Part shown: positions 16,400 through 24,301 of the stretch, one piece after another | How positions within the stretch are numbered: position 1 is the stretch's first letter | Layout of the letters: each line of letters begins with the position of its first letter | Origin: Rhodothermales bacterium | Lineage (GTDB): Bacteria; Bacteroidota; Rhodothermia; Rhodothermales; UBA10348 | Assembly: GCA_028284865.1 (NCBI GenBank) | Contig: JANQQV010000008.1 | Coordinates: 1 to 64,000 of the forward strand | Reading direction: 5' to 3' | Length of the DNA stretch: 64,000 nucleotides | Notes under the pieces: model-generated | The model's input: only the letters and a program-made list of their open reading frames with translations | Database searches by the model: none | Told to the model about the DNA's origin: nothing | Made by a program: the position numbers and the translations under genes

Positions 16400-19189
16400 A
16401 TGACCCATCTGCTATCACGCGCGACATGTGCGCTGGTTGTATTGCTTCTGGCATTCACTGCTGCACCAGTAGCCGCCCAGAACGGCACGATTTCAGGTAC
16501 CATCACTGTAGAAGAAGACGGCTCAGTGCTCCCAGGAGCCAATGTTGTCGCTTTGGATAATGGCGGCAGTATCGTCGGCGGTGCCGCAAGCGATATTGAT
16601 GGCAATTTCAGTTTCACTGTTGGCGCAGGTACCTACACCCTACGGGCACGTTACGTCGGCTTCCAGGATTGCGAAGAGAGCGTAACAGTCTCTGCAGGCG
16701 GTTCAGTTACATTCGATTGTGCCCTCAGCCAGACCGGCCTCGAGCTCAACACGGTTATCGTTGCCGCGTCTCGTCGCCAAGAGAAAGCCCTTGATGCTCC
16801 TGCGGCCATCTCCGTGCTCTCCGCTCAGGATATCGAATCAAGTGTCGGTGGATCTTCGGCCGAGGCCCTGCGCACGACGCCTGGTGTGGATATGCAGCAG
16901 ACCGGCGTTGACCGCCGCGAAATGGTACTTCGCGGATTCAACAACGCATTCAGTGGCGCAGCCTTTGTCATGACCGACTATCGTCAGGCAGCGGTGCCGT
17001 CTCTTGCGGTCAACCTGTACTCCATCATGCCGAACATCCCGATTGATGTGGATCGCATCGAGGTAGTACGCGGCCCGGGATCAGCCCTCTACGGCGCTGG
17101 TGTGGACGCTGGTGTTGTTCACTTCATCACCAAGGATCCATTTGCACATCCAGGCACGACGATCTCCGTCCAGGGAGGCGAGCAGTCCCTGTTCGGCGGT
17201 CAGTTCCGCCACGCTGGCGTCTCGGCCAATGGCAAGGTGGGTTACAAACTGACGGGTACGTACCTGCAGGCCCAGGATTGGGAACTGGATCCTGACGATC
17301 CGCATGATGCCGGTCAGATCGCCATCGACGGTGAACGAGACACGGACTACGCTAAGTCCAACGTCAACGGTAACCTGGAGTATCGTTTCAGCGACACCGG
17401 TACGCTTTCGGCCAACGTCGGCTATGCCACGTTGAAAGCAACGGTCCTCTCAGGTGTGGGCACACTGCAGGCCGAAGGGTATGGTTATACCTACGGTCAG
17501 CTTCGACTCAACCTCGACAACTTCTTTGCTCAGGTCTACCTGAACAAGAATGACGCCGGCGACTCCCGCGTGTATGGTGCTTTCGATGTTGTCGACAACT
17601 CGACGCAGCTTGTGGGTCAGGCGCAGTACGAGTTTGAAACCGCGAATGGCAAGCAGAACACAATTGTAGGAGCCGACTTCGAGTTCATTCGTCCGGATAC
17701 GGAGGGAACGATCCAGACGGATGATGGCATCGATGAGTTTGGCGGTTACTTCCAGTCCACGCGTGCACTGTCTCCGAAACTTGATCTGACCGGAGCTATC
17801 CGTGGTGATTACTCCTCGGTAACCGAAGCATTCGAGATCAGCCCCCGCGCAGCGCTCGTGTTCAAACCGAACAACGCGCACTCTTTCCGCGTGACGTACA
17901 ACCGCGCGTTCTCGTCTCCGTCGACGAACTCAAGCTTCCTCAACATTGTGGCTGGGTTCATTCCGGGAACGGACATTGCCATTCGCGGCCGCGGTGCTGC
18001 CAACGGATACACCTGGGAACGCAATCCGGCCTTTGGCGCCATCGCTGGTACCGACCTCGTGGCCTCCAGCCTGAATCCGGCTACGCTGGGCGCGCCGTCG
18101 CCAATCGGTCTCCCGCTTGATGCCACGTACGCATCAGTTTACCAGGGCTTGGCTGCCATCCCTGCTCCAACGCTAGCTGGTATGCTGGCTGGCGCTGGCC
18201 TGCCTGTTGATGCTGCTACGGCTGGTGCCCTTCAGGCCCTCCTGAATCCGCAGCTGACCCAGGTGAATGGCTTCTCCAGTGGTCTTCTTGCATTCCTGAA
18301 CACATCTACGGGTGAAGTGGGCATTTCGGCTCAGCGCGATCTGGTTGACGTTGATCCGCTCAAGCAGACCATCACGAATACGTTCGAAGTCGGTTACAAG
18401 GGCATCATCAACGAGAAGCTGCTCTTCACGGTGGATGGGTACTGGACGAAGCGTGACAACTTTGTCGGACCGCTTCTCATGGAGACGCCTTTCGTGATCG
18501 TACCAGGCCTGGCCAGTGACCTCACGGCGGCCATCGCCACCGGTATTTCCAACAATGCCCAGCTGGCAGGCGCGCTGGGTCTACTTGGCGTCAGCGCACA
18601 GCAAGCCGCTGGTCTGCTTGTTGCCCTGGCCGGTGATGGCCTTCCAAGTGCCAGCACACCGGTTGCCATTGTCCAGCCTCAGGAAAACAATCCTGGCGTC
18701 GGCAATACGCCTGAGCTGATGCTGACGTATCGCAACTTCGGTAAGGTCTCTTTCTACGGAGCAGATCTCGCGTTCCAGTACCTGGCCAGCGATCAGCTGA
18801 GCATCTTCGGAAACGCCTCTCTCGTCAGCGATGACTTCTTCGATGACGAGGAGCTGGATGAAGAAGGTACCGGTCTCCAGGTCGCACTGAACGCACCGAC
18901 GCTGAAAGGAAGCGCTGGCTTCAAGTACTCCTTCCCCTCAGGCCTCGCCATCAACGCAGCAGGTCGCTACACGGATGGATTCCCGGTACTCTCCGGTCCT
19001 TACATCGGTGATTTGGACAGCTACTTCCTGCTGGACGTCGGCGCCGGCTATGACCTGAGCGACTTCCAGCCAGGTCTCCGCATCGACATCCAGGTCAGCA
19101 ACGCCTTGGACAAAATGCATCGCCAGTTCATTGGCGCCCCGCAGATGGGTCGCATGGGCCAGGCGCGTCTGACGTACACGCTCCAGTAG
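16400..19189 (+). CDS. TonB-dependent outer-membrane receptor with carboxypeptidase-like N-terminal domain
   Basis: A 929-aa receptor. It has a signal peptide (about 1-27, ending PVAAQ), a CarboxypepD_reg-like domain (about 29-110), a plug domain (about 120-235, with VVRGPGSALYGAGVDAGVVHFIT), a 22-strand-type barrel, and a typical C-terminal aromatic end (RLTYTLQ). It imports a ligand across the outer membrane using TonB energy. No SusD partner follows, so it is not a standard SusC. Two Ala/Leu-rich, non-beta segments lie inside the barrel region (near 18121-18260 and 18505-18660 nt), an unusual feature. The ATG at 16400 is preceded by GGAGAG. The transcript ends at a strong terminator 45 nt downstream. 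Confidence 0.9.
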   Translation: MTHLLSRATCALVVLLLAFTAAPVAAQNGTISGTITVEEDGSVLPGANVVALDNGGSIVGGAASDIDGNFSFTVGAGTYTLRARYVGFQDCEESVTVSAGGSVTFDCALSQTGLELNTVIVAASRRQEKALDAPAAISVLSAQDIESSVGGSSAEALRTTPGVDMQQTGVDRREMVLRGFNNAFSGAAFVMTDYRQAAVPSLAVNLYSIMPNIPIDVDRIEVVRGPGSALYGAGVDAGVVHFITKDPFAHPGTTISVQGGEQSLFGGQFRHAGVSANGKVGYKLTGTYLQAQDWELDPDDPHDAGQIAIDGERDTDYAKSNVNGNLEYRFSDTGTLSANVGYATLKATVLSGVGTLQAEGYGYTYGQLRLNLDNFFAQVYLNKNDAGDSRVYGAFDVVDNSTQLVGQAQYEFETANGKQNTIVGADFEFIRPDTEGTIQTDDGIDEFGGYFQSTRALSPKLDLTGAIRGDYSSVTEAFEISPRAALVFKPNNAHSFRVTYNRAFSSPSTNSSFLNIVAGFIPGTDIAIRGRGAANGYTWERNPAFGAIAGTDLVASSLNPATLGAPSPIGLPLDATYASVYQGLAAIPAPTLAGMLAGAGLPVDAATAGALQALLNPQLTQVNGFSSGLLAFLNTSTGEVGISAQRDLVDVDPLKQTITNTFEVGYKGIINEKLLFTVDGYWTKRDNFVGPLLMETPFVIVPGLASDLTAAIATGISNNAQLAGALGLLGVSAQQAAGLLVALAGDGLPSASTPVAIVQPQENNPGVGNTPELMLTYRNFGKVSFYGADLAFQYLASDQLSIFGNASLVSDDFFDDEELDEEGTGLQVALNAPTLKGSAGFKYSFPSGLAINAAGRYTDGFPVLSGPYIGDLDSYFLLDVGAGYDLSDFQPGLRIDIQVSNALDKMHRQFIGAPQMGRMGQARLTYTLQ

Positions 19190-19234
19190 CAAGGGAAACT
19201 GGTGTAAAGCCGGTTATCCTTCATGGCCTTTCAA

Positions 19235-19271
19235 GGGGCGCCGCGCAAAAGCGCGGCGCCCCTATTGTATT
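19235..19271 (+). terminator. Strong intrinsic terminator of the TonB receptor gene
   Basis: A perfect 12-bp stem GGGGCGCCGCGC / GCGCGGCGCCCC with an AAAA loop (19235-19262) is followed by TATTGTATT. It lies 45 nt after the receptor stop codon. Confidence 0.92.
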
Positions 19272-19461
19272 GGAGAACGCTACGCACGCCATCAAGCCCG
19301 GGATCTAGTGTTTACAGGAAACGAGGACTTGTCTGCACGGTGGGATCCGTTCCGATCAAGAAGATGCGAAGTTGATACCCCTTTCACTTCACGGGGCTGG
19401 ATCCATGTCCGGTAATAGCGGTATGTTGCGGCCAAACCAGAAAACTCCTTTCCATTTCGCC

Positions 19462-20037
19462 ATGACCCGCTTTCTTTCTGTTCTCGCTGTTGCCCTTCTT
19501 GTATTGACCGGATGCTCTGAAACGACGGAAGTCCAGGAGCCCGCTGCACCAGCTGTCACGTTCGCATCCTTCGATGTATTCGGAAGCGAGTTTGATCAAG
19601 CCGATTCCATTCCTGTCCAGAACGTTGCCTCCAGTCCTGCCGATTTTCTCGGCGAGCCCGTCAAGGTCTCAGGTACGATCACCGAGGTCTGCCAGGGCCG
19701 CGGTTGCTGGATGACGCTGCAGGTATCCGATGCCCAGATGGTGCGGATCGTCATGCCGCGCGATGAAAACAACAACTACCTCTTCACCCTCGACAAAGGC
19801 ATGAGCGGTCGTCGTGCCATCGTTCAAGGCACGCTTGACGAGTCCACTCTCGCCGAGTTCGAAGCCCCGATGCACCAGGGCGGCGATGCCGAGGATCACC
19901 ACGACGGTGAAGGCCATGATGAGGAAGAAATGGCGACAGGCCTCGAATTGCACATCACGGCCAGTGGTGTTCTCGTCGAGAAAGCCGAAGAATCGGAAGA
20001 AGTGACGGAAGAAGCCCCTGTCGAAACGACCGACTGA
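19462..20037 (+). CDS. DUF4920 lipoprotein with His/Asp-rich insert
   Basis: A 191-aa lipoprotein (MTRFLSVLAVALLVLTGC, Cys18). The central OB-fold-like DUF4920 domain (about 50-125) has the typical C-x-x-R/K-GCWM motif (CQGRGCWM). A short His/Asp/Glu-rich stretch (about HQGGDAEDHHDGEGHDEEE) and a Glu-rich C-terminus follow and could bind divalent metal. DUF4920 proteins are exported and common in Bacteroidota, but no biochemical role is settled. The ATG at 19462 is chosen because it starts at the signal peptide; earlier in-frame starts give no signal. It is 57 bp upstream of rpe. Confidence 0.8.
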   Translation: MTRFLSVLAVALLVLTGCSETTEVQEPAAPAVTFASFDVFGSEFDQADSIPVQNVASSPADFLGEPVKVSGTITEVCQGRGCWMTLQVSDAQMVRIVMPRDENNNYLFTLDKGMSGRRAIVQGTLDESTLAEFEAPMHQGGDAEDHHDGEGHDEEEMATGLELHITASGVLVEKAEESEEVTEEAPVETTD

Positions 20038-20094
20038 CTCCTGGCCTGTCGACCCCAGGATATTGCCTGAGCGGTCCACCCAACCTTGAATACC

Positions 20095-20757
20095 ATGCCC
20101 ATCCTGGCTCCCAGCATCCTGTCCGCCGATTTTTCGCGATTGGGTGACCAGTGCCGGGAGGCCATCGCTGCTGGAGCGGAGTGGCTGCACATCGACGTGA
20201 TGGACGGCCATTTCGTGCCCAACATCACCATTGGCCCTCTGATAGTCGGATCCCTTCGGCCGCTGGCCGACGAGACGGGAGCCGTTCTTGATGTCCACTT
20301 GATGATCGAAAAACCGGACGCGTACGTGGGAGCATTCGCGGATGCTGGAGCTGACATCATCACGGTCCATGTGGAAGCAGCCACGCACCTGCATCGAACC
20401 ATCCAGGCCATCAAGGCTTCTGGCGCGAAAGCCGGAGTGACCCTCAATCCGGCTACGCCCCTATCGTCCCTGGAAGAGATCCTTCCCGATGTGGACCTGG
20501 TGCTCATTATGTCCGTGAACCCCGGATTTGGTGGTCAATCCTACATCCAGGCTTCGACGGACAAGATCCGGCGACTACGCGGCATGCTCGATGCCATCGG
20601 CTCGAATGCCCACCTTGAAGTGGATGGCGGAGTCAAGGCGAACAATGTGGCTGAAGTCACCGGAGCCGGTGCCGATGTGATCGTGGCAGGTAGTGCCGTG
20701 TTCGGCTCCGGCGGCGATATCGCAGCAAATATCGCCGATCTGAAAGCCGCCTGGTAG
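20095..20757 (+). CDS. rpe: Ribulose-phosphate 3-epimerase
   Basis: A 220-aa TIM-barrel epimerase interconverting ribulose 5-phosphate and xylulose 5-phosphate (pentose phosphate pathway, cytosol). Signatures are ILSADF (6-11), HIDVMDGHFVPN with the metal ligand His and catalytic Asp (about 33-44), HLM (about 65-67), SVNPGFGGQ (about 139-147) and DGG (about 174-176). The ATG at 20095 is preferred; a TTG three codons upstream is in frame. Normal length, no anomaly. Confidence 0.95.
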   Translation: MPILAPSILSADFSRLGDQCREAIAAGAEWLHIDVMDGHFVPNITIGPLIVGSLRPLADETGAVLDVHLMIEKPDAYVGAFADAGADIITVHVEAATHLHRTIQAIKASGAKAGVTLNPATPLSSLEEILPDVDLVLIMSVNPGFGGQSYIQASTDKIRRLRGMLDAIGSNAHLEVDGGVKANNVAEVTGAGADVIVAGSAVFGSGGDIAANIADLKAAW

Positions 20758-20840
20758 GTCTCGGATAGCCGGTTAATCACCTTTCGAGGCCCTGTCCGCT
20801 TGCTCCCTACAGCCCTGACGGGAAACTCTGCACACCCCCC

Positions 20841-20862
20841 CAATGTTAACACAATGTTAACA
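20841..20862 (+). repeat. Tandem 11-bp direct repeat with TGTTAACA palindromes
   Basis: CAATGTTAACA occurs twice back to back; each copy holds the 8-bp palindrome TGTTAACA. The repeat ends 9 bp before the M23 peptidase ATG and overlaps the expected ribosome-binding region. It looks like a double operator, though no regulator is known. Confidence 0.55.
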
Positions 20863-20871
20863 GGTGGGAAA

Positions 20872-21708
20872 ATGCTGCACATAGGCCTTCTCATAGCGCT
20901 TTTGAGCATGTCCGGCCCCGAATGGTCGGAGTGCTACGAAGACACGTTCTGCATCGAGGCCGAGGACGCTGGAAACCGCGTTGATGTGTACGTCCGCAGC
21001 CTGGTCGATTGGGACGTCACCCTATCGATGGACATGGAGCTGGCCAACATGCAAGCCGATCAGCAGCTCCCCCAGGTCCACAGCGTCTCCAGCCAACAAC
21101 GCTTCAAGGCGCTGACCCTGAAGGTCAAGGACATCAGCCGATCCTGGTCATTCCGATATGACCTCAAATGGATGACTGGCGACTTCAAAGCACGACACGC
21201 CCCGGGAGTCGTTTACGAGCTTCCCTTTGGGCATGGTGTCGATGTACTCGTCGGTCAAGGCTTCCACGGAACGGAAACACATCACGGCAAATACGCTATC
21301 GATTTTGATCTGCCTGAGGGCACACCCGTTCGTGCGGCTCGGGAAGGCGTCGTCATTGACGTGGTCGAGGGTTACAAGAAAGGCGGCGTCCATCCAGCGA
21401 TGAAGATCCGTGCCAACTATGTCAAGATTCGCCACGAGGATGGCACCATCGCCCAGTACGTCCATCTTCGACACCTCGGAGCTGAGGTTGCCGTTGGAGA
21501 TCGCATCCGGACAGGCGAACTGATTGGCTATTCCGGAAACACCGGCTTCTCCACCGGACCGCATCTACACTTCGAGGTCTTCTCCCTCAACAAGGATCTG
21601 ACGCGTCGAACGATTCCGATCACGTTCCAGACGGCACGGCGAGGCGTCGTTCACCTCCAGGAAGGGCTGTACTATCGACGTCCTTCCAGTCAGTTGACCT
21701 CGCGCTGA
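20872..21708 (+). CDS. M23-family metallopeptidase (LytM-like)
   Basis: A 278-aa exported protein (hydrophobic N-terminus MLHIGLLIALLSM). The N-terminal half is a beta-rich domain with Cys pairs. The C-terminal half (about 135-260) is a LytM/M23 peptidase: H-x3-AIDFD (HHGKYAIDFD) and the HLHFE motif supply the zinc ligands, with YVHL between. M23 enzymes cut peptidoglycan cross-bridges or act as LytM regulators in the periplasm. The ATG at 20872 follows AGGTGG; an ATG six codons upstream is possible. Its stop overlaps the 3' end of the convergent HtrA gene by 19 nt. Confidence 0.87.
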   Translation: MLHIGLLIALLSMSGPEWSECYEDTFCIEAEDAGNRVDVYVRSLVDWDVTLSMDMELANMQADQQLPQVHSVSSQQRFKALTLKVKDISRSWSFRYDLKWMTGDFKARHAPGVVYELPFGHGVDVLVGQGFHGTETHHGKYAIDFDLPEGTPVRAAREGVVIDVVEGYKKGGVHPAMKIRANYVKIRHEDGTIAQYVHLRHLGAEVAVGDRIRTGELIGYSGNTGFSTGPHLHFEVFSLNKDLTRRTIPITFQTARRGVVHLQEGLYYRRPSSQLTSR

Positions 21709-22868
21709 CTCCCCAATTCCATGGTCAGCGGAATCATGGAGCCGTTACGGATCACTTCAAGCGACACCTGTTCGCCGGGACGGTATTCAAACAGGTACGC
21801 AAGGAAGTCTTCCCGCGTATCCACACTGTTTCCGGCGAAAGAACGAATCACATCGTAGGGCTGGAATCCGGCCAGGTCGGCGGGCGAGCCTGGATCAACT
21901 TCCTCGACAACCACTCCCCTGGCCTCAGCAATTCCAAGGGCCTGGGCCCAACGAGCAGGAAGGGTGCGTCCCTGGAGACCCGTATAGTAGGCTCGATCCA
22001 CGAAGCCTTTGTCCCGGAGTTCTTCCAGGATGCGAACAGCTTTCTCGGCAGGAACGGCGAATCCAATCCCGACCGATCCACCCGTCTCGGTGAAAATGGC
22101 CGTGTTTACACCGATGACCCGGCCGTTGGCATTGAGCAAGGGTCCCCCTGAATTTCCCCGGTTGATGGCAGCATCCGTCTGGATCATGTCCATGTAGAAT
22201 CGGTTGTCCTGCGGCTGCAAATCCCGACCGGTCGCACTCACGACGCCGACGGTTACTGTCGGGTCGGCAGCCTCGAACAGACCAAATGGGTTTCCGAGGG
22301 CAATGGACCATTCGCCCACGATCGGGCCTCCGTTCAACTCAAAATCCAGGTATGGGAGCGTGCCTTCCGGATCAACCTTCAGCAGTGCGAGATCTGTACC
22401 CGGGTCCGTTCCAACAAGACGCGCTGGCATGGTCTTTCCGTCCGGAAAGGCAATCGTGATGGCCGAAGCATTACCGGCTACGTGATCATTGGTAACGATG
22501 TACCCGGAAGGACTGATGACAAAACCAGATCCCATGGATTGGACCTGACGCTCCATGACCCGGCTGCGCTGACGCCCGAAAAAGAAGTCGTAGAACGGAT
22601 CGTTGTACGGGTTCGGATTGACCCGGACTTGCTGGGTCTGGGTGACGTTGACGCTGACCACCGCAGGCGTAGCCATCTGGACGGCCTGCGTAATGGCATT
22701 CATCCGGCCATTCGTGATCGAATCCTGAATCGACATCCCCTCATCCGAGGAAGGTTGTTCTGACCGGAAGCTGTTTTCAGATTGCTGATTCTGGGACTGA
22801 ACCTGCTGCTGACAGCCGGCCAAAAGCAGACCGAACACCAGGAATACCGTTTTCAGGCGACGAGCCAT
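21690..22868 (-). CDS. HtrA/DegP-like trypsin-type serine protease lipoprotein with one PDZ domain
   Basis: A 392-aa periplasmic protease. The lipobox LLAGC (Cys19) is followed by a Q/S-rich tether. The trypsin-like domain (about 60-285) has His in TNDHVAG, Asp in GTDLALLKVD and Ser in RGNSGGPLL. One PDZ domain follows (about 295-385, VDPGSPADLAGFQPYD). It degrades or refolds damaged envelope proteins. The FYDFFFGRQR insert is typical of Deg proteases. The start at 22868 is taken because it begins at the lipoprotein signal. Convergent with the M23 gene and divergent from the M20 hydrolase. Confidence 0.92.
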   Translation of the reverse strand: MARRLKTVFLVFGLLLAGCQQQVQSQNQQSENSFRSEQPSSDEGMSIQDSITNGRMNAITQAVQMATPAVVSVNVTQTQQVRVNPNPYNDPFYDFFFGRQRSRVMERQVQSMGSGFVISPSGYIVTNDHVAGNASAITIAFPDGKTMPARLVGTDPGTDLALLKVDPEGTLPYLDFELNGGPIVGEWSIALGNPFGLFEAADPTVTVGVVSATGRDLQPQDNRFYMDMIQTDAAINRGNSGGPLLNANGRVIGVNTAIFTETGGSVGIGFAVPAEKAVRILEELRDKGFVDRAYYTGLQGRTLPARWAQALGIAEARGVVVEEVDPGSPADLAGFQPYDVIRSFAGNSVDTREDFLAYLFEYRPGEQVSLEVIRNGSMIPLTMELGSQREVN

Positions 22869-23036
22869 GTCAATGAGGATGGACTGATTCAAAATGTCGT
22901 GAGGAAACGGGTGGCACGAACACGCATGGACCGTCCTACGAGAGCCTTCGACACAGGGTTTCTCTGTTGATCGTCTGGACAATCCGTTTCCCGTCCCTCA
23001 TTTTGCGCGGGTTCAACCACCCTCTCCCCAGCATCC

Positions 23037-24293
23037 ATGGACATCAATCCGCAACGTGTTCTCGACCGCCTTGAGGAGCTGGCCGGCATCGGCGCATTGG
23101 AAGGTGGCGGCGTTCAGCGCCTGGCATTCTCTGATGAGGATCTGGCTGGTCGCGACTGGGTGCAGTCCAGACTTGAAGCCCTTGGACTGGAGGTCCGAAT
23201 TGACGCCGTGGGAAATCTGTTCGGCGTGCTGGATCCCGGCGCCGAGGGAGGCACCGGCGCCATCATGTTCGGCTCGCACACCGATACCGTCGGTCGCGCG
23301 GGCCGCCTGGACGGCGCCTTGGGCGTCATTGCAGCTCTTGAAGTGCTTGAAGTGATCGTGGCGTCGGACTGGCGGCCCGCGCGACCGTTGATCCTGGCCT
23401 CCTTCGTCAATGAAGAGGGGGTCCGCTTCATGCCCGACATGATGGGTAGCCTGTTTCATGTTGGGGATCTCGACGTCAGCAAAGTCGCAGCAGCCCGTGA
23501 CAGCGACGGCATCCTGGTGGCAGACGAATTTGATCGACTGAGCTACGCGGGAACGGACTCGATCGACGACTTGCAGGTCGACACCTTCCTGGAGCTCCAC
23601 ATCGAACAGGGTCCCGTGCTGGAATCCAACGGATGCGATGTCGGTGTCGTCACTGGTGTTCAGGGTCTGTCCTGGTTCGAGGTGACCGTCGAGGGAGCTT
23701 CCAATCATGCCGGCACGACGCCGATGGACTTGCGTCGAGACGCAGGCGCGGTGGCCAACGATCTGGGCCATCGCCTGCGAGGCCTACCATCAGAGATCGA
23801 GAACCTGCGCCTGACCATCGGGGCCATGCGCTGGCAACCCAATCTGGTCAATGTGATTCCGGATCGGGTCGTATTCACCATTGACGTGCGCCACCCGGAC
23901 TCGCACCGACTGGCCGAAGCCGAAGGGCGGATTGAGGCCCTGCTTCTGGCTGCGCATCACCCGGCAAACGGATGCTCAGTCACTTGGCACTCGCTGGCCC
24001 GCGTGGAGCCATGCGTTTTCGCCTCCCGTGTGGTGGATGCCGTATCCGCAGCGACCTCTGACCTGAACCTTTCTGGTCACCGAATGATCAGCGGGGCTGG
24101 ACACGACGCCCAGATTCTCTCGCGCCGCTATGACGCGGGGATGATTTTCATCCCCAGCCGAAACGGAATCAGTCATCACCCTGACGAATATTCCACGGAT
24201 GAACAAATTCTGGACGGCTGTCGCGTCCTTCTCCGTGCCGTGTTGCATCTTGCGGCCTACCCCGCTGGGGGTCACCATTCGCCCCAAAACTGA
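23037..24293 (+). CDS. M20-family Zn hydrolase, hydantoinase/carbamoylase (allantoate amidohydrolase) type
   Basis: A 418-aa cytosolic amidase. Metal ligands follow the family: GSHTDT (His), GRLDGALG (Asp), VNEEGVRF (Glu-Glu), LELHIEQGP (His) and ISHHPDEYS (His), with a dimerisation insert between about 210 and 325 (SNHAGTTPMDLRRDA). The family hydrolyses N-carbamoyl-L-amino acids, beta-ureidopropionate or allantoate; no ureide or hydantoin pathway gene is beside it, so the substrate is open. Eight bp upstream of the antiporter gene, likely co-transcribed. Confidence 0.88.
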   Translation: MDINPQRVLDRLEELAGIGALEGGGVQRLAFSDEDLAGRDWVQSRLEALGLEVRIDAVGNLFGVLDPGAEGGTGAIMFGSHTDTVGRAGRLDGALGVIAALEVLEVIVASDWRPARPLILASFVNEEGVRFMPDMMGSLFHVGDLDVSKVAAARDSDGILVADEFDRLSYAGTDSIDDLQVDTFLELHIEQGPVLESNGCDVGVVTGVQGLSWFEVTVEGASNHAGTTPMDLRRDAGAVANDLGHRLRGLPSEIENLRLTIGAMRWQPNLVNVIPDRVVFTIDVRHPDSHRLAEAEGRIEALLLAAHHPANGCSVTWHSLARVEPCVFASRVVDAVSAATSDLNLSGHRMISGAGHDAQILSRRYDAGMIFIPSRNGISHHPDEYSTDEQILDGCRVLLRAVLHLAAYPAGGHHSPQN

Positions 24294-24301
24294 ACCTTCA
24301 C

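Noticed and set aside
16400-19189. SusC/SusD pair
   Set aside because: The receptor is followed by a terminator and a DUF4920 gene, not a SusD-type lipoprotein.
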